Shown here in pieces: positions 1 to 6,385 of a DNA stretch of 7,453 nt. This DNA comes from Flavobacteriaceae bacterium (GTDB lineage Bacteria; Bacteroidota; Bacteroidia; Flavobacteriales; Flavobacteriaceae), in contig CANHBE010000126.1 of assembly GCA_947458575.1 (NCBI GenBank), positions 1 through 7,453 on the forward strand, written 5' to 3'. The position numbers and the translations under genes were made by a program. The notes under the pieces are model-generated. The model had not been told where the DNA came from. It did no database searches and was given only the letters and a program-made list of their open reading frames with translations. Numbering within the stretch: the stretch's first letter is position 1; each line of letters starts with the position of its first letter.

Positions 1-1
1 C

Positions 2-565
2 AAACTAACTGTTGTCATAGGAAGTTCATGGCCCGCAGATGAGGACCTGATGGTCGCGTATATCAATGCAACGCAACTTCCTACTAAATTTATCATTGCC
101 CCGCATAACATTAAGCCAGATCAAATTCAGAAGTTGCGAAATAGTATTACTAAAAAGGTGATTTTGTACTCCGACCATGAAGGAAAAAATCCCGCAAATT
201 TTGATGTTTTCATCATTGACACGATTGGAATCTTGACCAAAATATACAGCGAAGCAGATGTTGCATACGTGGGTGGCGGCTTTGGAAATCCCGGTGTACA
301 CAATCTACTAGAACCTGCTACCTTTGGAATCCCAATTGTTATCGGGCCGAATTACAGTCACTTTGCTGAAGCTACAGCTTTAGTGGAACTTGGTGGTTGT
401 TGCGTGATCAATAATAAGCGCGACTTGCAAGAAAAAATGGATCAGTTGCTCATAAATAATGATTTTAGAGCAGAGCAAGGACATATATGTAGCACCTTTG
501 TCAAAATGAATGTTGGAGCGACAGAAACCATCATGAAACATATTCTCAATCAGAAATTGCAGTGA
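2..565 (+). CDS. waaA: 3-deoxy-D-manno-octulosonic acid (Kdo) transferase, 3' part
   Basis: This is the C-terminal part of a GT30 glycosyltransferase that moves Kdo from CMP-Kdo onto the lipid A precursor at the inner face of the cytoplasmic membrane. The reading frame is open from base 2 and the true start lies left of the window; about 187 residues are visible of a family usually around 410-430. The first codons give VVIGSSWPADED, the family's nucleotide-sugar-domain motif (usually GSTW..DE). Further on, VGGGFGNPGVHNLLEP (about bases 268-316) followed by G.PIVIGPNY..FAEA is the donor-binding signature of Kdo transferases, including the HN.LEP core. The frame ends at TGA 563-565. The next gene starts about 30 nt later on the same strand with no visible terminator or promoter between, so co-transcription is likely. 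The family is clear; the mono- or bifunctional state of the enzyme cannot be read from this part. Confidence 0.93.
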   Translation, partial: KLTVVIGSSWPADEDLMVAYINATQLPTKFIIAPHNIKPDQIQKLRNSITKKVILYSDHEGKNPANFDVFIIDTIGILTKIYSEADVAYVGGGFGNPGVHNLLEPATFGIPIVIGPNYSHFAEATALVELGGCCVINNKRDLQEKMDQLLINNDFRAEQGHICSTFVKMNVGATETIMKHILNQKLQ

Positions 566-597
566 AACAACAAAAATTACATAAACCAAATAAAACT

Positions 598-2748
598 ATG
601 AAATTCCTAAAAGCACTTTTGTTACTATTTGTTTTTCAATTACATGCTCAGCAAGGTGGCATGTGGATTCCCTCACTTCTTAAGGGAATGAATGAAAAGG
701 AAATGAAAAATCTAGGTATGAAAATGTCAATTTCTGATATTTATGACGTAAACAAGTCAAGTCTTAAAGACGCCATACCACAATTTAACGGTGGTTGTAC
801 TTCTGAGGTTATCTCGCCCAAAGGACTTCTACTCACCAATCATCACTGCGGTTTTGATGAGATACAAAGCCATTCTTCCGTCGAACATGACTACATTACA
901 AACGGATTTTGGGCTTACAAGATGGAAGACGAATTACCAAATCCTAATTTGGAAGTAACTTTTATCGTGCGCATTGAAGATGTTACGTCAAAAGTACTTG
1001 AAGGTGTTTCTGCTTTAGGAACAGAGGCAGACAAACAAAAGAAGATTATAGATAATATTAGCGCTCTTACCAAATCGCTTCCGAAGGAAAGTTGGCAGGA
1101 AAATAAGATTAGAACTTTTTTTGAAGGGAATCAATATATGCTCTTTGTAACCGAAAGTTACCCAGACGTTCGATTGGTTGGAGCTCCTCCTTCTTCGATA
1201 GGGAAATTTGGCTCTGACACGGACAATTGGGTTTGGCCGAGACACACCGGTGATTTCTCATTGTTTAGAATATATGCTGACAAGAATAACAGACCGGCTC
1301 CGTATTCGAAAGAAAACGTTCCTTATACACCAAAGCACTTTTTACCTATTTCCTTGGATGGAGTTAGTGAAGACGATTTCACGCTCGTTTTCGGATATCC
1401 AGGTCGAACAAGCGAGTATCTGCCAGCAGTTGCTGTGGAACAAATCGTAAACGAGCTTAATCCTGCCAAGATTGAGATTCGAGACAAAGCATTGAAAGTG
1501 CAGGACGGATTTATGCGCAAGGACAATGCAATAAAAATTCAATATGCTTCGAAATATGCAGGAATAGCAAACTACTGGAAAAAATGGATTGGCGAGACGC
1601 AAGGTTTAAAGAAATCAGACGCTATCAACATTAAAAAAAAGCAGGAAGTATTGTTTCAACAAAGAGTGAATCTGATGGGCAAGCAAGCAGAATACGGAAA
1701 CTTACTGACGGACTTCGATAAATATTACAAAGAAATTGCGCCATATGCCTTGAGTCGTGATTATTTTATTGAAGTTGTTTTAAGAAATACGGAACTGCTG
1801 AATGTGGCCTATAAGATGTATCAACTTGAGCAAATTAAATCGACTAAAGGAGAGCAGGCTTTCACTGATCGCAAGAACAACTTGGTTAACGGTTTGAATG
1901 ATTTCTATAAGGACTTCAACGCCGCGGTCGATGAAAAAGTTTTCGAACAATTAATTGACTTGTATATTACAAAAGTGCCAAAAGAAATGATTCCTACTTC
2001 TCTATTAAATGCTAATTCCGCTGAATTGACCAGCTCATTGTATAAGAACTCCAAGTTAACCTCCTACAATGGTACAAAAGAACTACTGACTGGCGATACA
2101 CAAACAATTTTAGCCAACCTAAATAATGACCGCGGTTTTCAATTGGTAAAAACTATTGCAGAAAAATATGTGAAAGATGTTGCACCAAAATACGATGAGA
2201 TTAATCTGAAGATTCAAGCATTACAACGCACATACATGAAAGCACAATTAGAACTGAATCAAGGTCAACGTATTTTCCCGGACGCAAATAGCACACTTAG
2301 GGTCACCTACGGTAAAGTAAAAGGATACGAACCAAAAGATGCAACCATTTACAAACCCTTTACATATCTAGAAGGTGTGATGGAAAAGTATGTCCCGGGC
2401 GATTACGAATTTGATGTTCCCGAAAAACTGATAGATCTCTATAACAAAAAAGACTATGGACCCTACGGAGTTTCCGGAAAAATGCCTTTATGTTTTATTG
2501 GGACCAATCATACAACCGGAGGTAATTCTGGAAGTCCTGCGATAGATGCAAAAGGTAATCTAATAGGTCTAAATTTCGATCGAGTTTGGGAGGGAACGAT
2601 GAGCGATATTTACTACGATCCAGCCATTTGTAGGAACATTATGGTCGACATTCGATATGTTTTATTTATCATTGACAAGTATGCCAACGCGAAAAACTTA
2701 ATAAATGAATTGAAAATAACACATCCAAAAGGAAAGAAAAGCAAATAA
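598..2748 (+). CDS. dpp11: S46 family dipeptidyl-peptidase, predicted DPP11 type (Asp/Glu at P1)
   Basis: This is a secreted serine exopeptidase that removes dipeptides from peptide N-termini in the periplasm, complete at 716 residues (family about 710-720). ATG 598 is preferred over in-frame GTG 562, which overlaps the waaA stop, because it starts directly with a signal peptide (KFLKALLLLFVF, likely cut after LHA17). The mature protein begins QQGGMW, typical of S46. Catalytic residues by family pattern are His83 in TNHHCGF, Asp219 in RHTGDFS and Ser644 in GGNSGSP. Asn210-Trp211 and Asp661 match the residues that hold the substrate N-terminus in characterised S46 enzymes. Arg662, 18 residues after the serine in LNFDRVWEG, matches the Arg that gives P. 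gingivalis DPP11 its Asp/Glu preference; DPP7 has Gly there. The helical domain lies between about residues 270 and 570. The S46 family is certain; DPP11 specificity is inferred from the Arg. No terminator is seen downstream. Confidence 0.93.
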   Translation: MKFLKALLLLFVFQLHAQQGGMWIPSLLKGMNEKEMKNLGMKMSISDIYDVNKSSLKDAIPQFNGGCTSEVISPKGLLLTNHHCGFDEIQSHSSVEHDYITNGFWAYKMEDELPNPNLEVTFIVRIEDVTSKVLEGVSALGTEADKQKKIIDNISALTKSLPKESWQENKIRTFFEGNQYMLFVTESYPDVRLVGAPPSSIGKFGSDTDNWVWPRHTGDFSLFRIYADKNNRPAPYSKENVPYTPKHFLPISLDGVSEDDFTLVFGYPGRTSEYLPAVAVEQIVNELNPAKIEIRDKALKVQDGFMRKDNAIKIQYASKYAGIANYWKKWIGETQGLKKSDAINIKKKQEVLFQQRVNLMGKQAEYGNLLTDFDKYYKEIAPYALSRDYFIEVVLRNTELLNVAYKMYQLEQIKSTKGEQAFTDRKNNLVNGLNDFYKDFNAAVDEKVFEQLIDLYITKVPKEMIPTSLLNANSAELTSSLYKNSKLTSYNGTKELLTGDTQTILANLNNDRGFQLVKTIAEKYVKDVAPKYDEINLKIQALQRTYMKAQLELNQGQRIFPDANSTLRVTYGKVKGYEPKDATIYKPFTYLEGVMEKYVPGDYEFDVPEKLIDLYNKKDYGPYGVSGKMPLCFIGTNHTTGGNSGSPAIDAKGNLIGLNFDRVWEGTMSDIYYDPAICRNIMVDIRYVLFIIDKYANAKNLINELKITHPKGKKSK

Positions 2749-2838
2749 TCCATAAAAAAACATAGATGCCTAAAAACATATAGAGTAATTGTGTTAAATA
2801 AGACACGAAAAACACAAAAATCAATATTCGCTACTAAA

Positions 2839-2854
2839 TGGCACGATACTTGGT
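2839..2854 (+). promoter_or_regulatory. possible sigma-54 (RpoN) promoter, one key mismatch
   Basis: TGGCACG-ATAC-TTGGT matches the sigma-54 consensus TGGCACG-N4-TTGCW at every defined position, with the correct -24/-12 spacing, except that the -12 GC reads GG. If used, transcription would start near 2864 and give the lipoprotein mRNA a leader of about 110 nt. The -12 C is normally well conserved, so this may be chance or a weak or degraded site. Confidence 0.25.
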
Positions 2855-2930
2855 AAGTAGTGGGGAGTTGCAATAGACTATAAATTTTTAAAAAAAAATT
2901 GAAAAATATTTTTCCATATTAAAAAATTTA

Positions 2931-2938
2931 TATCTTTG
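2931..2938 (+). promoter_or_regulatory. Bacteroidota housekeeping promoter, -7 element (lipoprotein gene)
   Basis: TATCTTTG is a perfect TAnnTTTG -7 element. It predicts a start near 2944 and a leader of about 30 nt before ATG 2976. No TTG lies at the usual 17-23 nt upstream; the nearest, at 2899-2901, is 29 nt away. An A-tract and the 14-bp palindrome at 2901-2914 occupy the place of a -33 element and could act as an UP-like or operator sequence. Confidence 0.6.
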
Positions 2939-2975
2939 CCTCGAATTAATAATTAACCTTTTATAATTAAGTAAG

Positions 2976-3194
2976 ATGAAAAAAGTATTTTTAAGTTTAG
3001 CTGTTATTGCTGCATTAACTGTAGTATCTTGCAAACAAGCTGAAGCTCCTGCTGAAGAGGCTCCAGTAACTGAAGAAGTTGCTCCTGCTGTAGAAGAAGC
3101 TCCTGCTGCTGTTGATACAGCTGCTGCTGCTGCTGAAGCTGCTCCTGCTGCTGAAGCTGCTCCTGCTGAAGCTGCTCCTGCTGAGAAAAAATAA
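2976..3194 (+). CDS. small Ala/Glu/Pro-rich lipoprotein of unknown function
   Basis: This is a 72-residue protein that I do not recognise as a named family. Residues 1-18 form a lipoprotein signal peptide (KK, then a hydrophobic stretch to VVS), and Cys19 sits in a usable lipobox (VVSC), so it is predicted to be lipidated and membrane-anchored. The remaining 53 residues hold 24 Ala, 11 Glu and 7 Pro, with Lys only at the first and last two positions. The chain is therefore acidic, without aromatic residues or Cys, and probably extended or disordered. It ends in repeats of EAAPA. All 24 Ala codons after Cys19 are GCT, which suggests either recent repeat growth or strong codon selection for high expression. 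The gene has its own -7 element upstream and a strong terminator 25 nt after the stop. Coding status is supported by the signal peptide, lipobox, promoter and terminator all fitting one frame. Role (spacer, wall or envelope tether, small abundant lipoprotein) is unknown. Confidence 0.85.
   Translation: MKKVFLSLAVIAALTVVSCKQAEAPAEEAPVTEEVAPAVEEAPAAVDTAAAAAEAAPAAEAAPAEAAPAEKK
3135..3182 (+). repeat. 15-bp in-frame tandem repeat, 3 copies (EAAPA)
   Basis: The unit GAAGCTGCTCCTGCT occurs identically at 3135-3149, 3153-3167 and 3168-3182, with one extra GCT between copies 1 and 2. A run of GCT codons (about 3120-3134) precedes it. Because the unit is a multiple of three, gain or loss of copies would change protein length without a frameshift. 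Confidence 0.9.
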
Positions 3195-3216
3195 TTAGAT
3201 TTTTTTCTAAAGATTT

Positions 3217-3244
3217 TAAAACCACGCTAAGCGTGGTTTTTTTT
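3217..3244 (+). terminator. intrinsic terminator of the lipoprotein gene
   Basis: A 9-bp perfect stem, AAACCACGC (3219-3227) with GCGTGGTTT (3231-3239), closes a TAA loop and runs into a tract of T residues through 3244. It begins about 25 nt after the lipoprotein stop codon. Confidence 0.9.
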
Positions 3245-3270
3245 GTTTCAAATTTCTCTCAATGATTAGC

Positions 3271-3306
3271 AAAAAAAAACTTCAAACAAATGTTTGAAGT
3301 TTTTTG
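3271..3306 (-). terminator. intrinsic terminator of the tRNA pair, probably bidirectional
   Basis: An 11-bp perfect stem, AACTTCAAACA (3278-3288) with TGTTTGAAGTT (3291-3301), has a 2-nt AA minimal loop. It is flanked by A residues on the left and T residues on the right, so both strands give a hairpin followed by U's. On the - strand it starts immediately after the end of tRNA-Leu, so its main role is likely there; it would also back up the + strand terminator before it. Confidence 0.85.
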
Positions 3307-3392
3307 TACTCAGAGCGGGACTTGAACCCGCACGAACATTGCTGTTCACTGGATTTTAAGTCCAGCGTGTCTACCAATTTCACCATCCGAGC
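3307..3392 (-). tRNA. tRNA-Leu(UAA)
   Basis: Read on the - strand this folds as an 86-nt class II tRNA. The acceptor arm is GCTCGGA with TCTGAGT (7 bp including two G-U pairs, one of them at 1-72), and the D arm contains GGTGAAATTGGTAGACAC. The anticodon stem CTGGA/TCCAG has loop CTTAAAA (anticodon TAA), and a long variable arm follows (TGAACAGCAATGTTCG region). The T arm is GCGGGTTCAAGTCCCGC, with discriminator A at 3307. The long variable arm and A73 are Leu identity features. CCA is not encoded, so it must be added after transcription. It lies 12 nt downstream of tRNA-Gly and directly before the terminator hairpin. Confidence 0.96.
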
Positions 3393-3404
3393 CAGGTGAT
3401 TTTG

Positions 3405-3477
3405 AGCGAAAAACGGGGCTCGAACCCGCGACCTCGACCTTGGCAAGGTCGCGCTCTACCAACTGAGCTATTTTCGC
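3405..3477 (-). tRNA. tRNA-Gly(GCC)
   Basis: On the - strand this is a 73-nt cloverleaf. The acceptor is GCGAAAA with TTTTCGC, the D arm is AGCTCAGTTGGTAGAGC, and the anticodon arm is CGACC-TTGCCAA-GGTCG with anticodon GCC. The T arm is CGGGGC-type (GCGGGTTCGAGCCCCG region), with discriminator U at 3405, as usual for bacterial Gly tRNAs. CCA is not encoded. It is the first gene of a two-tRNA unit with tRNA-Leu and is preceded by a well-formed promoter. Confidence 0.96.
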
Positions 3478-3522
3478 ATTTTTATCTTTGATAACCGCCG
3501 TACAACTTGTGTAATGCGAGGG

Positions 3523-3552
3523 CAAATTTAATACTTTAATTCTATTTTGCAA
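3523..3552 (-). promoter_or_regulatory. promoter of the tRNA-Gly/tRNA-Leu unit
   Basis: On the - strand, TTG (3552-3550), exactly 19 nt, then TAAATTTG (3530-3523) is a full match to the Bacteroidota promoter form TTG-N19-TAnnTTTG. It predicts a start near 3517 and a leader of about 40 nt before the tRNA-Gly 5' end at 3477. It lies 66 nt or more downstream of the mutS stop, so the tRNAs do not depend on mutS transcription, although no clear mutS terminator is seen between. Confidence 0.8.
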
Positions 3553-3617
3553 TTTTTTATCTAAAAAAAATATGATTTTTTAATACGCTGATTAGCTATT
3601 TTTTAGCTGCGTTTCTG

Positions 3618-6224
3618 TTATTTTCTTGTTAGCATCCTCTTTATTTCATTGAGTTTCATCATAGCTTCAATAGGTGTTAAAGTGTTTATGTCTAGGCTTA
3701 GTATTTCTTCCTTGATCTCCTCCAACAATGGGTCGTCTAAATTGAAAAAACTCATTTGCATTTCTGCTTCTGTCGATTTAATATTATTCAATGCCTCATT
3801 GGAGTGATTCTTTTCTAAACTTTTAAGAATCTTCGCCGCTTTTGACAAAACTATTTGTGGGATTCCCGCCATTTTAGCTACATGCAAACCGAAACTGTGT
3901 GCACTGCCACCTCGTACTAGCTTTCGAATAAACAGTACCGTATCCTTCAACTCTTTTACAGAAACGTTATAATTGTGAATACGAGGAAGTAATTCACTCA
4001 TCTCATTCAACTCATGGTAATGGGTTGCGAACAAGGTCTTGGGGCGCGTTGGATGCTCATGCAAAAACTCAGCAATCGACCACGCAATTGATATTCCGTC
4101 GTAAGTACTTGTACCTCTTCCAATTTCATCGAGTAAAATCAAACTTCGTTCAGAAAGATTATTGAGTATTGAGGCCGTCTCGTTCATCTCTACCATAAAA
4201 GTAGATTCGCCCATTGAAATATTATCACTCGCTCCAACTCTAGTAAAGATTTTATCTACTAGTCCCAATCTTAACGATTCAGCAGGAACAAAGCTGCCAA
4301 TTTGAGCCAAGAGGACTATTAAAGCTGTTTGCCTTAAAATAGCAGATTTTCCTGACATATTTGGGCCTGTAATCATAATGAGTTGTTGTGTCTCACGATC
4401 AAGAAATACGTCATTAGTGATATATGGCACACCAACAGGTAATTGCTTTTCGATAACCGGATGTCTTCCTTCTTTGATCTCTAAATCAAAACTTTCATCC
4501 AAGATCGGACAAACATAGCGGTTCTCTGAAGCTAACTGAGCAAAAGAGACCAAACAATCGAGTTGAGCAATTAAGTTTGCATTTAGTTGTACAGGTTTAA
4601 CATACGTTGCAATCCAATTGACCAATTGCTCAAATATTTCGGCTTCTAATTTTTGAATTTTTTCCTCGGCACCTAAAATCTTCGTTTCATATTCCTTTAG
4701 TTCTTCAGTAATGTACCGCTCCGCATTGACTAAAGTCTGTTTTCTAATCCATTCTGTTGGCACCTTGTCCTTGTGCGTATTACGAACCTCTATGTAATAA
4801 CCAAAAACATTGTTAAATGAAATTTTTAATGATCCAATTCCCGTTCTCTCTGACTCTCTAGATTCGATGCTCTCCAGAAATCCTTTTCCGGAATTAGAGA
4901 TGGCCCGCAACTCATCAAGGTCAGCACTGACGCCCGCAGCAATTGCATTTCCTTTTGAGATCATAACTGGGGCATCTTGGTTGATTGTAGTGCTGATTTT
5001 ATCTCGCAACACGTCACAACTATGTAAACTATCACCAATAATTCTAACAGCCTCATTTTGGCTAGATAGGGCAATTTCCTTTATTGGTATAATTGCGTCC
5101 AGAGACTCTTTTAAATAAATCAATTCTCTCGGAGATACTTTCCCAGCCGAGATTTTCGAGATTAATCTTTCTAAATCAGAAATCTGCTTAATTTGGCGCT
5201 GAACATCTTTTAACACTTCTTGATTCTCCTTTAAATACGATACAACTTGATGTCGATTCCTAATCTTTTGAATATCTTTCAATGGTAATGCAAGCCACCT
5301 TTTTAACAATCTTCCCCCCATTGGAGACAATGTTCGATCAATAACATCCAACAAGGTAACCGCGTTGGGATTATTGCTGTGATAGAGTTCGAGATTTCTT
5401 ATGGTAAAGCGATCCATCCAAACGTAAGCATCCTCTGCAATTCTCTGAATCGCTGTAATATGCTGCCGCCTGTTATGTTGTGTCTCAGATAAATAATATA
5501 AAATAGCACCTGATGCAATTAAACCTTCGGATAAATCCTCTACGCCAAATCCCTTAAGAGTACTTGTTTGAAAATGATTGGTAAGAGTTTCGTATGCATA
5601 ATCTTCTTTATAAACCCAATCTTCTATGTAAAATTGGTGATAATCCTCTCCAAATACCTCTCTAAAAGTGTTTTTGTGAATCTTGGCTATTAAAACCTCG
5701 CTTGGCCCAAAATTCTGAAGTAGTTTGTCTATGTATTCTTCGTTTCCTTGAGCAGTTAGAAATTCTCCGGTTGAAATATCCAAAAAAGAAAGACCAATAT
5801 TTTTTTTACCGAAGTAAATAGACGCCAGGAAATTGTTCGATTTAGACTGCAATACTTCATCATTCATGGAAACTCCCGGAGTAACCAATTCTGTAACACC
5901 TCGCTTGACGATTGTTTTGGTCAATTTAGGATCTTCTAATTGGTCGCAGATAGCTACACGAAGTCCTGCCTTAACCAATTTTGGCAAATAAATATTGAGG
6001 GAATGATGAGGAAACCCAGCCAATGCAGTCTCTGTCTCTGATCCCGATCCTCTCTTAGTGAGGATAATTCCTAAAATCTTAGACGCTCTAATGGCATCTT
6101 CACCGAAAGTTTCGTAAAAATCGCCGACACGAAACAATAAACAAGCGTCAGGATATTTCCGTTTGATCTCATTATATTGCTTCATCAAAGGTGTTTCCTT
6201 TACTTCTTTATCTGCAGATTTCAA
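3618..6224 (-). CDS. mutS: DNA mismatch repair ATPase MutS
   Basis: MutS binds mispaired and looped DNA as a dimer and recruits MutL to begin strand-specific repair. The frame gives 868 residues (E. coli 853). The N-terminal mismatch-binding domain has Phe36-Tyr37-Glu38 in GDFYETFG, the same numbering as the E. coli Phe36/Glu38 reader. Connector, lever and clamp regions follow (about 130-590). The ATPase has Walker A GPNMSGKS (Lys626), Walker B LILLDEIGRGTS (Asp699, Glu700) and FATHYHEL (His735); GPNMSGKS replaces the commoner GPNMGGKST. A C-terminal tail with a helical end is present, so the gene looks complete. The start is unusual: in-frame TAG at 6236-6234 rules out anything upstream and the only family-length start is TTG 6224. 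ATG 6185 would give 855 residues and drop KETPL, which I recall as common in related proteins. No strong promoter is seen; TAAATTCG (6269-6262, one mismatch to -7) is a candidate. mutL is not in the window. Confidence 0.97.
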   Translation of the reverse strand: MKSADKEVKETPLMKQYNEIKRKYPDACLLFRVGDFYETFGEDAIRASKILGIILTKRGSGSETETALAGFPHHSLNIYLPKLVKAGLRVAICDQLEDPKLTKTIVKRGVTELVTPGVSMNDEVLQSKSNNFLASIYFGKKNIGLSFLDISTGEFLTAQGNEEYIDKLLQNFGPSEVLIAKIHKNTFREVFGEDYHQFYIEDWVYKEDYAYETLTNHFQTSTLKGFGVEDLSEGLIASGAILYYLSETQHNRRQHITAIQRIAEDAYVWMDRFTIRNLELYHSNNPNAVTLLDVIDRTLSPMGGRLLKRWLALPLKDIQKIRNRHQVVSYLKENQEVLKDVQRQIKQISDLERLISKISAGKVSPRELIYLKESLDAIIPIKEIALSSQNEAVRIIGDSLHSCDVLRDKISTTINQDAPVMISKGNAIAAGVSADLDELRAISNSGKGFLESIESRESERTGIGSLKISFNNVFGYYIEVRNTHKDKVPTEWIRKQTLVNAERYITEELKEYETKILGAEEKIQKLEAEIFEQLVNWIATYVKPVQLNANLIAQLDCLVSFAQLASENRYVCPILDESFDLEIKEGRHPVIEKQLPVGVPYITNDVFLDRETQQLIMITGPNMSGKSAILRQTALIVLLAQIGSFVPAESLRLGLVDKIFTRVGASDNISMGESTFMVEMNETASILNNLSERSLILLDEIGRGTSTYDGISIAWSIAEFLHEHPTRPKTLFATHYHELNEMSELLPRIHNYNVSVKELKDTVLFIRKLVRGGSAHSFGLHVAKMAGIPQIVLSKAAKILKSLEKNHSNEALNNIKSTEAEMQMSFFNLDDPLLEEIKEEILSLDINTLTPIEAMMKLNEIKRMLTRK

Positions 6225-6299
6225 TGATATGGTCTAGTTTTGTGGTTACTTTTTAGAAGAGCGAATTTAAAAATTTTGAAGGAATAAATTGTATTCACA

Positions 6300-6315
6300 A
6301 AAATTAATTAATTTT
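6300..6315. repeat. 16-bp perfect palindrome between mutS and the DUF1573 gene
   Basis: AAAATTAATTAATTTT is its own reverse complement. It lies in the divergent intergenic region, 15 nt upstream of the -33 TTG of the DUF1573 promoter and about 75 nt before the mutS start. It could be a protein-binding site or simply A/T-rich chance. Confidence 0.4.
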
Positions 6316-6330
6316 AAGAATAATTAAGAT

Positions 6331-6359
6331 TTGAATTCATTTTTTTTTAAATAGTTTTG
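6331..6359 (+). promoter_or_regulatory. promoter of the DUF1573 gene
   Basis: TTG (6331-6333; TTTG from 6330), 18 nt, then TAGTTTTG (6352-6359) fits the Bacteroidota housekeeping promoter. It predicts a start near 6365 and a leader of about 20 nt. The leader (TAATTATTAATCAACATCAACA) is A/T-rich and lacks a Shine-Dalgarno sequence, as is usual in this phylum. Confidence 0.75.
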
Positions 6360-6385
6360 CGTGTAATTATTAATCAACATCAACA

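Larger units (their letters stand above)
2749..2975. other. A/T-rich intergenic region, no gene seen
   Basis: This holds no convincing coding sequence on either strand. Most of it is very A/T-rich, but about 2830-2875 is a less A/T-rich island. The island contains a near-match to a sigma-54 promoter (2839-2854) and overlaps a small imperfect hairpin (CAC, 2-nt bulge, TACTT, loop GGT, AAGTA, GTG at 2842-2862). A perfect 14-bp palindrome, GAAAAATATTTTTC, lies at 2901-2914, followed by the -7 element of the lipoprotein gene. No U-tract hairpin that would end the peptidase transcript is visible. Confidence 0.6.

Noticed and set aside
562..597. GTG 562 as start of the S46 peptidase
   Set aside because: It adds 12 polar residues ahead of a complete signal peptide starting at ATG 598 and overlaps the waaA stop.
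2842..2862. Small hairpin as terminator of the peptidase gene
   Set aside because: The stem is short and bulged and no U-tract follows; it may be chance.
2613..2873. 86-residue - strand frame over the end of the peptidase gene
   Set aside because: Over half lies antisense to conserved S46 sequence, with no promoter and no recognisable protein; its hydrophobic look comes from A/T-rich DNA.
3004..3225. Gln-rich reading frame antisense to the lipoprotein gene
   Set aside because: It is only the reverse reading of the GCT-rich repeat; it has no start signals of its own, and the + strand frame has signal peptide, lipobox, promoter and terminator.
3483..3490. TATCTTTG on the + strand next to tRNA-Gly
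   Set aside because: It is a perfect -7 element by sequence, but no TTG sits at the right distance and it would only transcribe antisense to the 3' end of mutS.
3346..3552. 68-residue - strand frame
   Set aside because: It runs through both tRNA genes and is an artefact of them.
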